Positions 61,192 through 64,000 of a stretch of 64,000 nucleotides of DNA are shown here, piece by piece (positions within the stretch are counted from its first letter, which is position 1; each line of letters opens with the position of its first letter). Below the pieces are notes generated by a model. It was not told the origin of the DNA, made no database searches, and was given only the letters and a program-made list of their open reading frames with translations. A program made the translations under genes and the position numbers. This DNA is from Azorhizobium oxalatiphilum (GTDB taxonomy: Bacteria > Pseudomonadota > Alphaproteobacteria > Rhizobiales > Xanthobacteraceae), in contig NZ_BMCT01000008.1 in the NCBI RefSeq assembly GCF_014635325.1, positions 186,001 through 250,000 on the forward strand, in the 5' to 3' direction.

Positions 61192-63092
61192 GCGATATGG
61201 CCCGCGCCCCCGTCCTTCAAGGGCATGGCGCGGCGTCTGCTTTGACGTCGCCGCCCATGAGCCGCACAGCCGCCGTGGCTTCCGTCGTGGACCGCGTGCT
61301 CGGCCTGATGGTGGAGATCCCCGTCGCCATTCTGGTGGCGGTGGAGATCTGCGTCCTGTTTGCGGGCGTCGTCGCCCGCTACGTCTTCCACGCGCCCATC
61401 GTGTGGTCGGACGAACTGGCCTCCATCCTGTTCCTGTGGCTGGCCATGCTGGGCGCGGTGGTGGCGTTCCGCCGCGGTGAGCACATGCGCATGACGGCGG
61501 TGGCGGCCAAGGTGAACCCGCGCGCGCGGGCCTTCCTCGACCTCATCGCCATCACCTCGGCTCTGGCCTTCATCGGCATGGTCTTCCCCCATGCCTTGGA
61601 ATATGCCGAGGAGGAGGTGTTCATCCTCACCCCGGCGCTGGAGATCCCGAACTCCGTGCGTGCGGCGGCGCTGCCCGTGGGCCTCGGCCTCATGATGGTG
61701 TTCGCGTTCATCCGGCTGGCGCGGCATTCGGACCTGAAGATGGTGGCGAGCGCGGTCCTGCTCACCGCCGCCATCGTCGCCGCCTTCTGGCTGCTGGGGC
61801 CGTTCCTGCGGCCGCTCGGCAACGCCAACCTGCTGATCTTCTTCGTCGGCGTGGTGGCGGTGTGCGTGTTCGCGGGCGTGCCCATCGCCTTTGCCTTCGG
61901 CCTTGCCACCTTCGGCTATCTGGCGCTCACCACGCGCACGCCGATGATGGTGCTGGTCGGCCGCATGGACGAGGGCATGAGCCACCTCATCCTGCTGTCC
62001 GTGCCGCTGTTCGTGTTCCTCGGCATGCTGATCGAGATGACGGGCATGGCGAAGGCCATGGTGCAGTTCCTCGCCAGCCTGCTCGGCCATGTGAAGGGCG
62101 GCCTGCATTACGTGCTGGTCGGCGCCATGTATCTCGTCTCCGGCATCTCAGGTGCCAAGGCGGCGGACATGGCGGCGGTGGCCCCGGTGCTGTTTCCCGA
62201 AATGAAGCAGCGCGGCGCCAAGGAGGGCGACCTCGTGGCCCTGCTTTCCGCCACCGGCGCGCAGACCGAGACCATCCCGCCCAGCCTCGTGCTCATCACC
62301 ATCGGTTCGGTGACGGGCGTGTCCATCTCCGCTCTGTTCACCGGCGGCCTGCTGCCGGGCGTGGTGCTGGCCTTCACGCTGTGCATGGTGGTCTGGTGGC
62401 GCTATCGCGGCGAGGACATGAGCCATGTGAAGAAGGCGTCGGGCAGCGAAATCCTGCGCACCTTCGTCATTGCCTTCCCGGCCATCGCGCTGCCGTTCGT
62501 CATCCGTGCGGCGGTGATCGAGGGCGTGGCGACGGCCACCGAAGTCTCCACCATCGGCATCGCCTATGCGGTGGCGGCGGGCATCCTCATCTACCGCAAG
62601 TTCGACGTGAAGCGCATCGGGCCGATGCTGGTGGACACCGCCTGCCTGTCGGGCGCGATCCTGCTCATCATCGGCACCGCGACGGGCATGGCCTGGGGCC
62701 TCACCCAGTCCGGCTTCTCGCGTGAACTGGCGCTCTGGATGACCGGCCTGCCGGGCGGCGCCATGACCTTCATGGCGGTGTCCATCGTGGCCTTCATCGT
62801 TCTGGGCAGCGTGCTGGAGGGTATCCCCGCCATCGTGCTGTTCGGGCCGCTGCTGTTCCCCATCGCCAAGGCCGTGGGCATCCACGAGGTGCACTATGCG
62901 ATGGTGGTCATCCTCGCCATGGGCATCGGCCTGTTCGCCCCGCCCTTCGGCGTGGGCTACTACGCCGCCTGCGCCATCGGCCGGGTGGATCCGGTGGTGG
63001 GCATGAAGCCGATCGTGGGCTACCTGATCGCCCTGTTCATCGGCCTCGTGGTGGTGGCGCTGGTGCCGTGGTTCTCCATCGGCTTCCTGTGA
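61188..63092 (+). CDS. TRAP transporter fused permease (DctQ-DctM)
   Basis: 634 residues combining both membrane subunits: a DctQ-like small part (about 28-190, including YVFHAPIVWSDELASILFLWLAMLGAVVAFRRGEHM) and a DctM-like large part (from about 210, e.g. VPIAFAFGLATFGYLAL, LLSVPLFVFLGMLIEMTGM, SGAKAADMAAVAPVLFPEM, ATGAQTETIPPSLVLITIGSVTGVS, GLFAPPFGVGYYAACAI). Na+- or proton-coupled uptake of organic acids. GTG start inside the dctP stop (GTGA). Confidence 0.93.
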   Translation: MSDMARAPVLQGHGAASALTSPPMSRTAAVASVVDRVLGLMVEIPVAILVAVEICVLFAGVVARYVFHAPIVWSDELASILFLWLAMLGAVVAFRRGEHMRMTAVAAKVNPRARAFLDLIAITSALAFIGMVFPHALEYAEEEVFILTPALEIPNSVRAAALPVGLGLMMVFAFIRLARHSDLKMVASAVLLTAAIVAAFWLLGPFLRPLGNANLLIFFVGVVAVCVFAGVPIAFAFGLATFGYLALTTRTPMMVLVGRMDEGMSHLILLSVPLFVFLGMLIEMTGMAKAMVQFLASLLGHVKGGLHYVLVGAMYLVSGISGAKAADMAAVAPVLFPEMKQRGAKEGDLVALLSATGAQTETIPPSLVLITIGSVTGVSISALFTGGLLPGVVLAFTLCMVVWWRYRGEDMSHVKKASGSEILRTFVIAFPAIALPFVIRAAVIEGVATATEVSTIGIAYAVAAGILIYRKFDVKRIGPMLVDTACLSGAILLIIGTATGMAWGLTQSGFSRELALWMTGLPGGAMTFMAVSIVAFIVLGSVLEGIPAIVLFGPLLFPIAKAVGIHEVHYAMVVILAMGIGLFAPPFGVGYYAACAIGRVDPVVGMKPIVGYLIALFIGLVVVALVPWFSIGFL

Positions 63093-63119
63093 TCGCCTGA
63101 CAGGCTTTTACGCATACGC

Positions 63120-63157
63120 GACGGGCGCCCCGGATCTCCGGCGGCGCCCGTCGTTTT
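63120..63157 (+). terminator. Intrinsic terminator of the TRAP operon
   Basis: GACGGGCGCC / GGCGCCCGTC 10-bp stem with 13-base loop, followed by a T-run (GTTTTT, 63153-63158). Lies between the convergent TRAP permease and MFS genes. Confidence 0.85.
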
Positions 63158-63202
63158 TGGAGCAAGGGGCGCGCTGGGGGAGGGCCCTCTCCGCGCGAGC
63201 CC

Positions 63203-64000
63203 TCAGAACAGCCGCCCCGCCAGCGCCGCGCCCACAATAGCGGCGGAGAACAGCGCGCCGTCATGCAACGCCAGCGCAAGGCGACCGGGCCTGGCGGTCT
63301 GATGCAGCCAGCCCGTGGCGCCAATGGTGGCGATGGACCAGCCCGCGCCCACCAGCATGAGTGCGGCGGCCAGAAAACGCGGATCGGTGGAGAATTGCAG
63401 CGGGATCGCCGCCAGCACCAGCGCCAGTCCACCGAACGCCATCAGGCGCGCCGGCAGGCGGCGACCCAGCAAGGCGAGCGGGGCCGCCGGCCCGTACATG
63501 GCCGCCACGTGCAGCGCGATGAAGCCGAACAGCGCGCCCTCGCCGATGCCGCAATCCATCAGCGCCAGCGGTGCTCCGGCCATGACGAGGCTCATGCCGC
63601 CCCAGGCCAGCATGGCAACGAGCGTCGGGCCGAGAATGGCGGTGAGCGGCCCGGCATCGCCGGTCTGTGTCCACGGGCGGGCATCGGGCGCGAGGCGCAC
63701 GGCCACCGCCAGCGAGGCGGTGTGGGCGAGCGCCGCCAGCACCGCCGAGCCCACCAGAAAGGCGGGCGCGAAGAAGGTCTCGGCAAGGCCGGCGAGAGAA
63801 GGCCCGGCCACTGCCGCGAACAGGCCGCCCGCCATCACACCCGCAGCTGCGGCAGCAGGGCGGCCGGCGGAGGCGGCAGCCTCGTGGCGATAGAAGAAGG
63901 AGAAGCCCTGCGCCATGCCCAGCCACAGCGCGCCGAGGCAGGCGAAGGCGAACTGGCGCTGAAGAATGCCGAAGGCGAGGATGGCCCCGCCCGCGATGCC
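63203..64000 (-). CDS. MFS transporter (YcaD-like), 5' end cut by window edge
   Basis: Carboxy-terminal 265 residues of a polytopic membrane protein. The frame stays open to base 64000 (GIAGGAILAFGILQRQFAFACLGALWLGMAQGFSFFYRHEAAAS), so the start lies outside the window. The visible part has about eight hydrophobic helices, including ILGPTLVAMLAWGGMSLVMAGAPLAL and MYGPAAPLALLGRRLPARLMAFGGLALVLAAIPLQF. Substrate unknown. Convergent with the TRAP operon, separated by a terminator. Confidence 0.8.
   Translation of the reverse strand, partial: GIAGGAILAFGILQRQFAFACLGALWLGMAQGFSFFYRHEAAASAGRPAAAAAGVMAGGLFAAVAGPSLAGLAETFFAPAFLVGSAVLAALAHTASLAVAVRLAPDARPWTQTGDAGPLTAILGPTLVAMLAWGGMSLVMAGAPLALMDCGIGEGALFGFIALHVAAMYGPAAPLALLGRRLPARLMAFGGLALVLAAIPLQFSTDPRFLAAALMLVGAGWSIATIGATGWLHQTARPGRLALALHDGALFSAAIVGAALAGRLF

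Overview
The window is high-GC, densely packed bacterial DNA with many 4-base stop/start overlaps. Its gene content points to an alphaproteobacterium of the order Hyphomicrobiales, most likely Xanthobacteraceae (Azorhizobium/Xanthobacter-like). The reasons are an ftsK-lolA-xth block, an OmpR-type regulator beside a cyclic-nucleotide-domain gene and an L,D-transpeptidase, a CtrA-type TTAA-N7-TTAA site, and fused DctQM-type TRAP and Pot-type ABC transport operons. The genus is an inference. No tRNA, rRNA, CRISPR array, prophage or classical insertion sequence was seen. The only non-coding RNA gene recognised is RNase P RNA.

Layout. 1-8.6 kb: an aminotransferase cut by the left edge, ftsK, lolA, a GFA-fold protein and xth, then (minus strand) a DUF2267 protein, a cyclic-nucleotide-domain protein and an OmpR-type regulator, divergent from an L,D-transpeptidase. 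8.8-12.5 kb: lutABC for L-lactate oxidation plus a translationally coupled fourth gene of unknown function. 12.6-15.6 kb: a secreted alpha/beta hydrolase, azlCD and a LysR regulator. 15.7-22.9 kb: glycolate oxidase glcDEF, with a DUF559 gene bracketed by 46-bp inverted repeats wedged between glcE and glcF, then thiE and malate synthase. Glycolate is oxidised to glyoxylate, and malate synthase condenses glyoxylate with acetyl-CoA. 23-30.5 kb: housekeeping and accessory genes (DUF2076, PdeM, old yellow enzyme, two VOC proteins, an esterase, rnpB, a Cys-containing secreted protein, an amidase with a His/Asp tail, a TerB/DnaJ protein).

30.5-39.3 kb is the first half of the division and cell wall (dcw) cluster: mraZ, rsmH, ftsL, ftsI, murE, murF, mraY. 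It is preceded by a 595-bp regulatory region holding a CtrA-type box and four CCCA repeats at exact 10-bp period (MraZ boxes). The cluster stops after mraY, where a convergent AprI/Inh-type inhibitor gene follows. 39.8-46.7 kb: an amidase, then a five-gene ABC-transporter/PuuE-like deacetylase operon divergent from a GntR regulator with TGTGCACA operators between them. 46.9-52.6 kb: a large hybrid histidine kinase and a GGDEF-EAL protein.

52.7-63.1 kb looks like a dedicated uptake and degradation module for an unidentified organic acid: an IclR regulator, a thiolase, a CoA ligase and two PPC/DUF296 proteins, all overlapping, with an SDR downstream, divergent from a TRAP transporter (DctP plus fused DctQM). 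GGTCC/GGACC inverted repeats lie in the control region. The window ends inside an MFS transporter gene.
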